From Amphirosellinia nigrospora (Eukaryota > Ascomycota > Sordariomycetes > Xylariales > Xylariaceae), in the NCBI GenBank assembly GCA_004123355.1, contig SCHM01000001.1, positions 7,202,193 to 7,266,192 of the forward strand: a stretch of 64,000 bases of DNA, in the 5' to 3' direction. The notes beneath the pieces were generated by a model. It was not told the DNA's origin, did not search any database, and saw nothing but the letters and a program-made list of their open reading frames with translations. Shown piece by piece: positions 1 to 11,205 of the stretch. A program made the translations under genes and the position numbers. How positions within the stretch are numbered: the stretch's first letter is position 1; the number at the start of each line of letters is the position of its first letter.

Positions 1-1966
1 TGCCTAAACACATGACACAGCGCAGAGTGTATAACAGCTCCTCCATCACCATCACCAATGCCTGGCTGACTGGCTCATCCGACTGATGTGTTGATCGGCT
101 AACCCGCCATCATCTGGCCTCTCTTTGTGTCCTTTAATCCCGTGTGGCTTCGGAACCGTATAAGTCTCCTTAACAGGCTGTCATCTCGGTAGCTTACAAC
201 ACGGCCGCCGCTCGTAGCAACAGAAGAGGCTACGACATGCGACAAAGGACCCTAGGCAACGATTTAGAGCGTTAGACCGTGAAAATTATATTTATCGAGC
301 CTTTGAAACGCTTCCTCGATATCATCGCTGGTAATAATAATATTGTGAACTCTGGGTGTCTTGGAATATTCAAGCTTAATGACCTACTTAGGTAGGTGAC
401 CATTAAAGCTTGACCGTTTTGAAACCCGTTTTCGATGCTCTACATAAGGCTTGCATAGGTACATAAAATTCTCCACTCACCGTTACCAGAACCTACGGGT
501 AGGTGGACATGATGATGATGGATGTTAGGTGCTACGCAGATACCCACTTATGCCGGCCTTCCGCTGGGTGGAACATCACCTCACTAACCTTAAAAAGCCC
601 ATAGTTCGAGGGAAGGAGAGGCATCGGTCACACCATCTCAGCAAGCCATTGTAATCTTATTTCCGCTGGGACCCCTCCCACCGTTCCACCTACTCCCTTA
701 TACTAGGTACCAAAATTGATCAAAGACGCAATCAATGCCCAAGGACTCAATTTGGAAGTATATGTGGTACTAGGTATAGAGAAATGATGTTGTGACTTCG
801 AAAACAGTTCGTCGGTGAATTGGCGAGAGCCAGATCCGAGTAAGTGCGGATAGGCCGCGACTAAGCTGGCTCTGCCATTAGTACCTTAGATAGTTAAAGT
901 TATTGATTCCTCACAGCAGTACTAGGTACTATGTAAATTAGGTATGCCCTGCCACAATCTACTACGTTAGGTACCTAAGGAGGGCCTCCAAACGTTGGTG
1001 GGTTCTTACCTAAGTGTTCAATCTTTTGTGCGGGTCTTCCGCGCTGGGTACCTTAGGTACTCGTAACCTAACTAGGTACTCTACCTAGGTCGCAATCGAG
1101 CGTGAACGGGGCCCATCGAAAGGGGAGAAGTCCCAGTAATATTACAGTATCTCTAAGCAAACGCTCCGTTTCTGGCGTAGCGAATTAAGGCTAGACTGCT
1201 GTAGCTGTAGGTGCTTCTGCGGGTTTCAAGCCAAGGTTTCAAATCCGAAAGCTGTTTTTTGTCATCTCAATGCCTTTATGGTACGGATATGCACTCACCA
1301 ACGGATACCCCTAATTGTTAATCATTTTTCTCGATGGACAACTATGGTCGATTTTGTTGGACTTCCCGTCTTAGACGGAGACCGGGACTGCATAGATACT
1401 ATAAGTGCATCCGACTTTGCAAATCAATCGAGGCATCTATAGATATGTAGACGTCCGTATCATGCCACCCAAGTGCTGCTGGAGTGAAGGCAGACCCATA
1501 TTCTCCAAAAAATGAACATTTCGTATAATGCTATAGCAACCACTAGGTTGGGGTAATTGTAGATGGCTTGGGTTGGATAGTCATATGCGCCGCCATATGA
1601 AAGCCTCTCATTCTTGAACCACGAATGCGACAGGAGTCAGTCAACACCATGGTATCGACTGACCAGGCCAGACACCGTAATAGTGTGATGACTAAGTGGC
1701 ACTTAGATACAACTGACCGACTGCATGCGAGGTCTGCCGCCGACCGAAGTTAAACGCTTTAAGTCACCTCGGCCACCATCGGGGGAAACTCTTTGCTCGG
1801 GAGTTAGTAAGATGGTGAGTAACAACTTGTCTTATAACGCTCGCTCAGTGCCAAGTTTCAACTAGCCTGGCTCGTTCGTCGCCTTCACGCCCTTCGACCA
1901 ATTCTCGTCAAATTTCTACTCCCAGCTCTCCCGATACAGCGAGCTACCCGGAATTGGTAGTCCAGA
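1..1966. other. intergenic, upstream of acetoacetyl-CoA synthetase
   Basis: No open frame of convincing length or composition on either strand. The stretch holds many short TAGGTA/TACCTA words, for example around 385-400 and 1040-1095, that recur in other intergenic parts of the window. The last 100-200 bases before 1967 presumably carry the promoter and 5' leader of the synthetase gene. No TATA element stands out. Confidence 0.6.
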
Positions 1967-4612
1967 ATGACCGTCGATCAGAAACCTACGCCGACGGAGC
2001 TGTGGCGGCATCCCGACCCACATGCAACTCCTATGTTCGCTTTCCTCGAGCATGTGAGAACCAAGTATCAGATCGACATTGATGACTACCCGGGTCTGTA
2101 CAAATGGTCAACCGAAAACCCACCTAATTTCTGGGGCGAGGTTTGGCAATTCTGCGGCATCAGGGCGTCCAAGACCTACTCCCAGGTATGAAAATGAATG
2201 AATGAATGTATCCAAGCACATAAGCAGCCAGCGGACATCACCACCGTAAGGCCCGGATTTGGTGCGTGTGGCCCAAACTCGCTGACAGCAACAGGTCCTG
2301 CCTCCGGATGCGCCGATTTTCCCTCGCCCGGATTTCTTTTCTGGGTCTTTGTTGAACTTTGCCGAGAATCTGCTCTTTCCTGAGAACACTCAGATTGACG
2401 AGTCTGCTGCTGCTATTATCACCGCCACCGAAGTCGACGGTGATCTCCGCACGGCGACCTGGGCGCAGTTGCGTGAGGCGGTACGTCAGTGCTCTAACGC
2501 ACTCCGAGCGGCTGGCGTGAAGCCGAGAGATGTTGTCGCCGGCTTTGTTTCAAACCATGTCGAGGCACTCGTGGCCATGCTTGCCACCAGCGCCCTCGGT
2601 GGTATCTGGACCGGCATCAGTCCGGATAACGGCGTTAGTGCCGTACTGGACCGGCTCGTGCAGATCGAGCCCAAGGTATTGTTTGCCGACAACGGAACCG
2701 TATATAACGGCAAGTCATGGTCCAGCATGGATAAGGCGGCGCAGATTGTCAAGGAGTTGAAGACCTCGAACTAGTCGTGCTGATCAAGAACATACCGGAC
2801 GCCCAGCCTCAACTCCAGGATCTGAACTCTACAGGATCCTTGGTGGTAGCCGAATATGAAGACTTCTTAAGCACGTGAGTCATCAGGTGACAGGAAAGAA
2901 GCCACGGAAACCAGATACAATAACTGATACCGTCATAGGAGCCCGGCCCACGAGCCCCTAGTATTTGCCCAGCTTCCACCAGCCCACCCTCTTTACGTAC
3001 TGTACTCCTCAGGCACAACCGGTCTTCCTAAAGCCATCGTGCACACGGCACTAGGCACCTTGATACAGCACAAAAAGGAGCACATGCTCCACTGCTCCAT
3101 GGATTCAACATCGCGGTTGTTGTACTATACGACGACCTCGTGGATGATGTGGCACTGGAGTGTGTCGGCGTTAGCCTGTGGCTCCACTCTCGTCCTCTAC
3201 TCCGGTTCTCCCTTTAAGCCACACGGGTATCTTTCGGTTCCCCGACTACTCTCTTCGCTCAAGGTCACGCACTTCGGCACCTCGGCCACCTATCTCACAA
3301 CCTTGGAGGCCAATCAAGTTTATCCCTCGGCGTCTCTCGATCTTTCTCATCTGCAAGCCATCTATTCCACGGCATCGCCATTACCCCCTTCGACTTTCTC
3401 CTTCGTTTATAAGGCATTCCCATCTCATATCAACCTAGGCTCAATCACGGGCGGGACGGACATCATCTCACTCTTTGGGGCTCCGTGCCCCCTGCTGCCG
3501 GTTTTCGTAGGCGAAATTCAATGTGCTGGCCTTGGTATGGCGATTGATGTAGTCGATTCGATCAGCGGCGAGCGTACTCCTGGTGAAGATGGTGAGCGTG
3601 AGTGATACTTGATCTCCTATTCCTTCGTGCATGCAACAGTGACCATCCCGTTTTGCTCCCAGGGTCACCCCGTTTTCGTTGTGCTTATCAAGTATTACTT
3701 CTACCCATACAACCACTCCTACATTATGTCTACGAGCGGATTGTGACTAGCTAGAAACTAACTCGACTTGAATGGTAGTGGTGTGCACCAAACCTTTCCC
3801 TGTCAACCACTTACATTTTGGGGTCCCGGCGGCGAAAAGAAGTACCGGGCTAGCTATTTTGAGCGATTTGACAACGTCTGGCACCACGGAGATTTTGTGA
3901 GAATTGATATTCGTACCGGAGGACTGACGATGCTCGGTCGGAGCGACGGCGTTTTGAAACCATCCGGAGTCCGCTTCGGCAGTGCGGAGATCTACAACGT
4001 ACTAACCAAGTTCTTTGGCGGTGAGGTCGAAGATGCCGTCTGCGTCGGCCGTAGGCGAGAGACCGATCGCGATGAGACCGTCTGTCTGTTTGTTGTGATG
4101 TGCGAGGGTCGCGAGTTTACCGACGAACTACGCTCGAAGATTCAACAGGTATTCACCTACTTTCCTGTTATGATCCGTGTTGATTTCTTTAAGGGTATCT
4201 CAAAAGTAAACTCTTCTTATTCATGAAAAAATCTGCACTCTTTCGCAGCCGTTACTTACCCCAGAACCTGCCATATTTTTTGTGCCGAGAAATCATAGTT
4301 CTCTCTAACTGAAAACAGACAATCCGAATTGAATTGAGCCCGCGACACGTGCCAGCCATCATTGAAGAGGCAAGAGGTGGCATCCCACGAACAGGCAATG
4401 GAAAGAAGTACGTGGATCGTTTCACCTCTAACATAAAAGCATAACAAGCTCTAGATGATCTCCCCATCGATTGAATAGAACCTGACAACAATTACAGAAT
4501 CGAAGTCGCAGTGAAGCAGATTCTTTCCGGTATAAACATCAAGACCAACGCGAGTGTTGCGAACCCGGAGTCATTGGCATGGTTCCAGCAGTGGGCGAAC
4601 GAGCATGATTGA
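1967..4612 (+). CDS. acetoacetyl-CoA synthetase (ANL/acyl-CoA synthetase superfamily)
   Basis: ATP-dependent ligase that activates acetoacetate to acetoacetyl-CoA in the cytosol, feeding ketone-body carbon into sterol and lipid synthesis. About 675 residues in six exons, with introns at 2186-2294, 2875-2938, 3592-3778, 4149-4318 and 4408-4497. The N-terminus (ELWRHPDP, then NFWGEVWQF) and LLNFAENLL are typical of this family. The AMP-binding P-loop YSSGTTGLPKAIVH spans the third exon. WMMWHW, GGTDI, HGDFVRI and GRSDGVLKPSGVR follow in the expected order, and the catalytic-lysine region GIPRTGNGKK is split by the last intron. Two one-base deletions are inferred: near 2766 (CC run; frame resumes ELVVLIKN) and near 3794 (CC run; frame resumes PFPCQPLTFW). 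Without them the gene would stop at 2774. The order of motifs is otherwise complete, so I read these as base-calling errors. The gene converges on the deaminase gene. Confidence 0.9.
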
Positions 4613-5088
4613 AATACGAGAATGCTCTGCAAGCAACGGCACTTGTGTGGCCTGTAAGTGAACTTCGTAGCGGTTTGTGATGAGCGAGACTACTATTGGA
4701 TGTCTGCTGGCTATTTGCTATGCACCCTTCTCTTTGTATCATAGACCAAGGGAAAATAGAGTAGAACGGGGGCCGTTTGGGAGTACCAGACCGGGACTGA
4801 ACGATACACACAATTATTTTAAATTATATATGCATTCTTTCCCTTTCCCTGTGCTGTTACGTAGTATCCAGAGTAAGTGATGGGCGCACACCTAGTAACT
4901 ACTGTTATGGATTCCTATAACAGGTTTGATGGGCACTTTGCTCGAGGAGACACGTACGAAAATCCTCAGGTTAAAGGATAAGAATATCTCATCTTCAATC
5001 AGATTTTGTATGTTGGATATCCCCAATTATTCGCTTCTTGACCCCATAATGTCTCTTAACCGCCGTCCGTATCTATTCAAGGCAGCGG
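4613..5088. other. convergent intergenic spacer
   Basis: Lies between the 3' ends of the synthetase (+) and the deaminase-like gene (-) and should hold both 3' UTRs. AT-rich stretches around 4815-4830 could act as polyadenylation signals. No gene seen. Confidence 0.6.
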
Positions 5089-6834
5089 CTACCACATGAT
5101 CTTCCGTAATCGAGCCTTTTGCTCCTCACCGTCGAAAATGACATCGATGCCCTTTCTCGCCAAACCCAAAATCCTCTTTCCCGAGATGAAAATGCTCTTG
5201 TATCAGGGCCCATTCGTTTGAGACGGGGCTGCCGAAGACGCCCACATCATCGGTCTAAGAAAGAGGTGTCACTTAGTTAGCATTACCTACACCTCTACCC
5301 ACGAGTCTTTCTCTCGTCAACTCCATTAGTACTTCGTATATAACTCGAGATTCTTACACAAGGTACCACCACCGGACCATCGACACGCCACCAACCCCGA
5401 AATGATGAGCATTAAAGCTACCAATGATCATTTTAGCCTGGACGTTACAGCTAAGGCACAACTCGAGCCCGATGCCGGAGCGCGCGGCGATCTGCTTCCT
5501 CACGCTTTCAGGGACATGAACTACAACATCCAAGGTCAGTAACAACTAAACTCGAGGCACGTCTGCAAATCATGCAAGCCATTCCATAGAATGATTTTAA
5601 TCCGAATATGAGCGCTCTTGCCACATACGCTCCGCCATTTTCTCCTTGATTTGGGTGGGGAGTTTACGTGGCCTTGCAGATTACTTACTAACGTGACCAA
5701 GACGGTCAGGCATCCATCCCATAATAGTTTCGAGCTCGACCTCGCTAGCACTACATTTAGCCTCGCGAAGTGGACAGTAATCTTAAGCCCAGCTCTCCGC
5801 GCCGCCTCGAAAGCAGGAGTGAAAAGCGAGACATTCCCCTTGGCCGGATCGCCGCAGAGGTCAAGGCCGACGACGCCACGGTCCCTGAAATGTATAGCAA
5901 GGGCGACGACCTCGTTAGCCTCGGCGAGAGTATTGCGACGGTCTACTCGAGAATCATGAGCCAATAGTTCCCCATTGTAGTAGTACGCTGGGGAGGTTTC
6001 GGAGTGGTTTGTTGGCGATGGAAACATATAATCTTCGACGAGCTGCTCTCTGGAATACGTGGGAAATAAAAATAGGAGACACATAAGGCTAACCTATGGA
6101 GAGGATGAGGCGAACTTGTATGGAGGGTGATCTCTGTTGTGCTACTTCTATAGCTGCCAAAACGTGGGTTACGTAGGCGGTCTTGTCCAAACTCCCTAGA
6201 GCCCTAGGCGTTGTGCGAAGTTCAAGATACACTACTCCATCTGTGTGTGCGCGGTAGTCAGCCTGCAAGTATCCTCTCGAGCGAACCTAGCCCCGCGGAG
6301 AAGATGCACAAGTATAGTGAGAATGCAAGTGTAGCTTTCAATTCATTTAATCCTTCAACTGTATCCTCTAAACGAGAATCGATATGGCAAGGTTGATCGT
6401 CGACATTACATACCTGTAGCAAAGTCCTCAACGACCGATAAGGTCGAATAATGCAACGCATCTATATCATCGACAAGTCGGTAGATATAGGACGAGAAGA
6501 GAGGGAAGAAGCTAATCGAATTAGTCGACCAGGTGTCGTCACTGTGAGGACGTACGGAGAGAAACAAAATTAGGGATTTCCCTCACGTTTCCAGATCATA
6601 GTCATGTTTCCCTAGTGGCATGACAACTAATGGATCATCTAGGTCCGTCTTGCCGGCCGCTCTTTGTCCTTCCATATCTCATGCAGACACTGCCTGCTGA
6701 CACTCCCAGAGAGGTGAGCGTGTAACTAAGTGCAGAGATGACCATGTTAGCACGCCATGAGTAGGATATACAATGTATTTGCTCAACGCCGATATCAACT
6801 GGGCTCTAGGATCGCCTAATGTCGATAGAATCAT
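5089..6834 (-). CDS. adenosine deaminase-like protein (ADAL/ADA metal-dependent hydrolase)
   Basis: Zinc-dependent amidohydrolase of purine metabolism, of the ADAL branch, whose characterised members deaminate N6-methyl-AMP; the substrate here is not shown. Motifs in order from the N-terminus: LHAHLSGSVSRQ (metal-binding HxH), SVVEDFA, DGVVYLELRTTPR, VVGLDLCGDP, HFAE (catalytic Glu), GWMPDRLGHV (catalytic His), ELCLSCNVQAKM and TDDVGVFGSPVSNEW (metal Asp). The C-terminus reads GLARKGIDVIFDGEEQ and ends RKIMW-stop at 5089. At least five introns interrupt the gene. The most upstream exon is the least certain; the start at 6834 is the best ATG in frame before LHAH. One-base deletions are needed near 6655, 5765, 5396 (G run) and 5170 (T run). 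Because all catalytic motifs survive, I read the gene as functional with sequence errors rather than as a pseudogene. Confidence 0.85.
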
Positions 6835-9780
6835 ATGATTTCACACGGTGAGCTGCATATATGTATTACCTCAATTTTTGGCATGGACTGAAAGTCCAGA
6901 ACCGGGTTATGCTCCATGCTGGAGAGATGCAATGATGTTGGGCAACGCCAATGTCGTGAAGATGTGACGACAAAGAGACCGGATATTCCACTTACGGAAA
7001 GTTTCTAGAATAGTTCGATTTGTTAGACTGCATTGCATGTGCCCAGCCATAATTGGCTGGAAATGATTGGCTTCCTGGTTCCCGAACCAGTACTTGTACC
7101 ATGCTATTGTAGGTAGGTACTATAGGCCTCTTATTTTGATTCCACCATTCACAAACGTATAAGGATTGTACTTTTTGTTTGACCGACCGTAACATCTAGA
7201 CCGTACTAGCAGAGACAGCAAATAACTTGAGTCGCGAGCAACTTCTCCACGGGTAAGAAAAGTAGAACACCTTGATGACCTACATGTGGTGGTACGGTAT
7301 CACAAGTGTATAATAATACATGTACTGTAAGTTTACAGTCGTGAAAAGGTGGATCGAGCGGGAATGGGAGCGAGAGAAATTCAAGTTCTCAATGATTACC
7401 GAGCGGACAGCGGAGATTGAACAGCGCTGGATCGCGAGATGGGATTGGCCAGAGGGGATATGCAAGTCAGGGGGAACTATCGACCCTCCCAAATTTCGTG
7501 CACTAGCCCCATTTGCCCATGTACGGGGAAGGACGTACCTGGCGCCAGTGAACGAACCAACCCAACCCGTGGTGGCACGGCATAAGTTAGTGGCTGATAA
7601 CCCATCCACCACCAACCTAGGTACCTACTAAGTAGGTACTTGGGTAGTTGAGTACTTACTGTACTGCTATAAAGATGATTCGGGGGTGATGGTGTGGTAT
7701 TTGTTCTATTTATTTACTTGGGGATCCGAACGGAGAGCTATCTGAAGCCATATGCAGTCAAGTGCTACAAGTACATAGTTTATTTAGTTTATTTCAGCAC
7801 TGACTAATGCGCCGCGTCTCGATGTGGGTTGGGGCTCACGGGGACGTTGCGTGCATAGTAATTGAGACATTGCTAGGAAGAATGATGTAGGTACAGTAAG
7901 TGGTCTGCATTCTGGCCCGAAGCCACGATCCATACAGATAGTACTATGTATGTACTCCCCTATCAGTTATCAACACCGACAAGGCTGCTTGGACATATCG
8001 GTTCCATACTTTTTACCAATCACTAGGTTAGATATACTATATGTACAGGGCAATAATGCGCAAGGCTGCTGAGGAGATGCAATGGATAGGGCCGGTTACA
8101 TAAAACAACAATCCATCCAGCTTACAAGTACTACTTGTATACCGACCCGATCAACTACTACCTACTCAAGGTTAATTAGTATGCTGGCTATCTGAAATAT
8201 GCCTTAGCTGATGATTTATTTATCTACTACGTATTCTACTGCAAGTACAAGTAAGTAGTACAGTGACGAAAGCTATGAGAGAAATACACCAGTTACGTGT
8301 CGATGCTATGATATTGTACAGTGCTAAGTGTATCTCCTCCCAGCCACAGCTCACTTCCCCAATTTGTGGTTGGCCGTTTACTTTTAGTGGAAGCTTATCG
8401 GTTCTACTATCTACCGATGTAGGTAGCTTGAACAGGTTATTTGGAGATACTAGTACTAGCTGGGTGGTTTAGGTCCACTCGCAGTTCCACCAGCTGCTTG
8501 AGGCACCGAGGCATGTGTACGCTATCTACAAGTACTTAACCTTTCGGTTTCTTCTCATCCAGAGCTTGCCCTGCCAAACCAAATGATTCACTGTTTGGGG
8601 ATAACTATGACGATTTCAGAGCACGCTATGATAAAAATAAGTATGATGATAGGTACTGATATATATATATGTATATCGATATACGTATGTATACCCATCT
8701 ATATAAATGCGCATGTACCTATTCACGTGCAAGCTGACTTCCAACCTGCATCAATAATAAATACCTACCTAGTGGCTAAAGTACCCAGGCATCCACATTA
8801 GCACACATCTACATATACCTCCTTAAAGGCGCAGAAGGAATGGATGCAATGCAGGTGCGAGAGCCTTGTAAGAGGTAGGTACTTGTATATATGTAATGAG
8901 CACCCAGCATGTGCTGCACCTAACCAATACGCAATAGAGCGGGCGCCTCGACACGATTTGGTAGTATACCGAGCTCGATTAGGCATCGTAATCTCCTTGT
9001 TTGGCTTAGCTAGCGTTTCCCCATTCTTGTCCCGGCTTTGCCTGGTTACTGGAAGGAAGCTGTAATAATAATAATGAGAATCATCTATCCACCCATCCAA
9101 TCCATCTCATCATCCATCCAGCCATCCACCATCCATACAGTACCCAGGTAGGCTACCTTGTACTATTTAGGTAGTAGGGAGGTGTAGACAGTCTGAGCGC
9201 CAGCCAGCCGAGCTGGTCGAACCACTTGTTCGTTTGTCTGACACCCGACAGCCTGACAGCCGTCCCGGTAGGTGCGCCAACAGCTGCGTGGTGAGCCGGC
9301 GACACTGGACAGGAGAAAGAAAGAGGAGCCCACCTGGGATAGAGCTCACTCACAGCCATGCCCTAGCCCAGGACACTACGCCCTGTCCACTAACATACCT
9401 ACGACACAGTCAGTTATCCGTGGTACGGCACCCCTGGACTCCCTGGACTCCCTGGCAGGCCTACCTACCTACCTGTAGAGCTTGCATCCCCATTCCATTC
9501 ATCTCTCTCCAAACCTCCTAACCGTTCGTACCCCCGACCGAGTTCCAACCTCACACCTATTTTCTCCCTCTTTTCCCAACCGAGCCTTGTGTCCTGTCCG
9601 CGCTCCATACTCGACTTGGATTCAATTGTCGACGCTGCCGCGTCTCCCCATATCGCCTGTTGTCTCCTGTCTGCCTCATCTCATCTCATCTGCCTGCCCT
9701 TGGCGCTGCCACTCGTGCTTCTCCCGCCTCTGCCGCCGCCTCCCTCGCACGCCCCGACACACGTCTGAGATCGGCCAGCC
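6835..9780. promoter_or_regulatory. 2.9-kb divergent interval between the deaminase-like and G-beta genes
   Basis: Two genes are transcribed away from this interval, so it must hold both promoters. The right part (about 9480-9780) is strongly pyrimidine-rich, as is common for the leader of highly expressed fungal genes. The middle holds many TAGGTA/GTACTT words, TA-rich microsatellite-like sequence near 8655-8700 and CATC-rich sequence near 9085-9140. Short open frames here, for example at 7320-7631, have no recognisable composition. No gene is supported. Confidence 0.5.
9085..9140. repeat. CCATC-rich imperfect microsatellite
   Basis: Imperfect repetition of CATC/CCATCC words in the G-beta upstream region. 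A direct imperfect triplet of CTGGACTCC-type units follows near 9434-9464, and a CTAC run near 9462-9475. Probably simple-sequence slippage. Confidence 0.6.
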
Positions 9781-11205
9781 ATGGACTCACAACGACGACG
9801 ATGTGTCGCCCGAGGCCATGCAAGCGCGCATCCAGCAAGCGCGACGCGAAGCCGAGACTCTCAAGGACAGGATCAAGCGGAAAAAGGATGAGTTGGCCGA
9901 TACAACCCGTGAGTCTCACCGGCGACCTGCTGTGTTTTTGTTGTTGTTATTCTTGTTGCTACTCACGGCGACCGCTCTTGCAGTCGCCGTCGCTTCCCTT
10001 TCCATCGCTTGTCTATCACTACACTGTGCCATCGTCTGCGCAGCTGCTAACCCTTTTGTCGTACCGATAATCAGTTCGCGCTGTGTCTCAGCAGTCACAC
10101 GAGGCCGTCCCCAGAAACCAGTTGATGAAGACAAAGAGAACGCTCAAGGGCCATTTAGCCAAGATCTATGCCATGCACTGGTCCACCGACCGGAGACATC
10201 TCGTTTCCGCCTCACAGGACGGCAAGTTGATCATATGGGACGCATACACCACAAACAAAGTGCACGCCATACCGCTACGCTCCTCTTGGGTCATGACCTG
10301 CGCCTATGCCCCAAGTGGAAACTACGTCGCCTGCGGTGGCTTGGATAATATCTGCTCCATTTACAACCTTAACCAAAACCGAGACGGGCCCACTCGCGTC
10401 GCCCGCGAGCTGTCTGGCCATGCCGGATACTTGTCGTGCTGCCGCTTCATCAACGACCGGAGTATCCTTACCTCGTCTGGCGATATGACCTGCATGAAAT
10501 GGGACATTGAGACTGGCACCAAGGTGATGGAGTTTGCTGACCACCTGGGCGATGTCATGAGCATTAGCTTAAACCCTACAAATCAAAACACATTCATATC
10601 TGGTGCCTGCGACGCGTTTGCCAAGTTATGGGATATCCGTGCCGGCAAGGCTGTCCAAACTTTTGCTGGACACGAATCCGATATTAACGCCATCCAATTC
10701 TTCCCTGATGGCCACTCCTTCGTCACTGGCTCCGACGATGCGACATGCAGGCTCTTCGATATCCGTGCTGACAGAGAGCTCAACCTTTATGGGGTAGGTT
10801 TGCCAATTCTCTATTGACTCCTTGTGTGTCCACAATACTGACATTCGATGCAGTCTGAATCTATCCTCTGTGGTATTACATCTGTGGCTACATCTGTATC
10901 CGGCCGGCTTCTGTTTGCAGGCTACGATGACTTCGAATGCAAGGTACGTTCCAGTCGGATGTTGCTGAGCCGTACGACTTGGTTTACTAATCGGGCTTTC
11001 TCAGGTGTGGGATATTACGAGAGGGGAGAAGGTCGGCTCGCTCGTGGGCCACGAGAACCGTGTCAGCTGTCTGGGCGTTAGTAACGACGGCATCAGCTTG
11101 TGCACTGGTTCATGGGACTCTGTGGTAAGTTATTCACGGTCTCGCCGTACTATCTGCGTGGGTATTTTATTAATATTGCTGTAGCTCAAAATCTGGGCCT
11201 ATTAA
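9781..11205 (+). CDS. gnb-1: heterotrimeric G-protein beta subunit (WD40)
   Basis: Cytoplasmic or membrane-associated beta subunit that pairs with G-gamma and relays receptor signals controlling growth, conidiation, fertility and virulence in moulds. Five exons, with introns at 9909-10074, 10794-10853, 10944-11004 and 11125-11184. After an N-terminal coiled coil ([17 protein letters not shown] and following) come seven WD repeats, with [37 protein letters not shown] and the terminal LKIWAY-stop visible. Summed exons give 359 residues, the usual fungal length, if two bases are restored just after the start codon (near 9788, where one C probably stands for three, giving MDSHNDD). Alternatively, translation could begin at the in-frame ATG at 9818. 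The rest reads without interruption. The next gene downstream is a phosducin-like protein, a known G-beta chaperone. Confidence 0.96.

Noticed and set aside
2760-2780. Acetoacetyl-CoA synthetase as a pseudogene
   Set aside because: The apparent stop follows a one-base deletion like those in a dozen other housekeeping genes; all motifs downstream are intact.
9482-10348. 288-codon open frame starting upstream of G-beta
   Set aside because: Only the part around 9782-9908 is real coding (the G-beta N-terminus). The upstream part translates a CT-rich leader and the downstream part runs through the first intron and out of frame.
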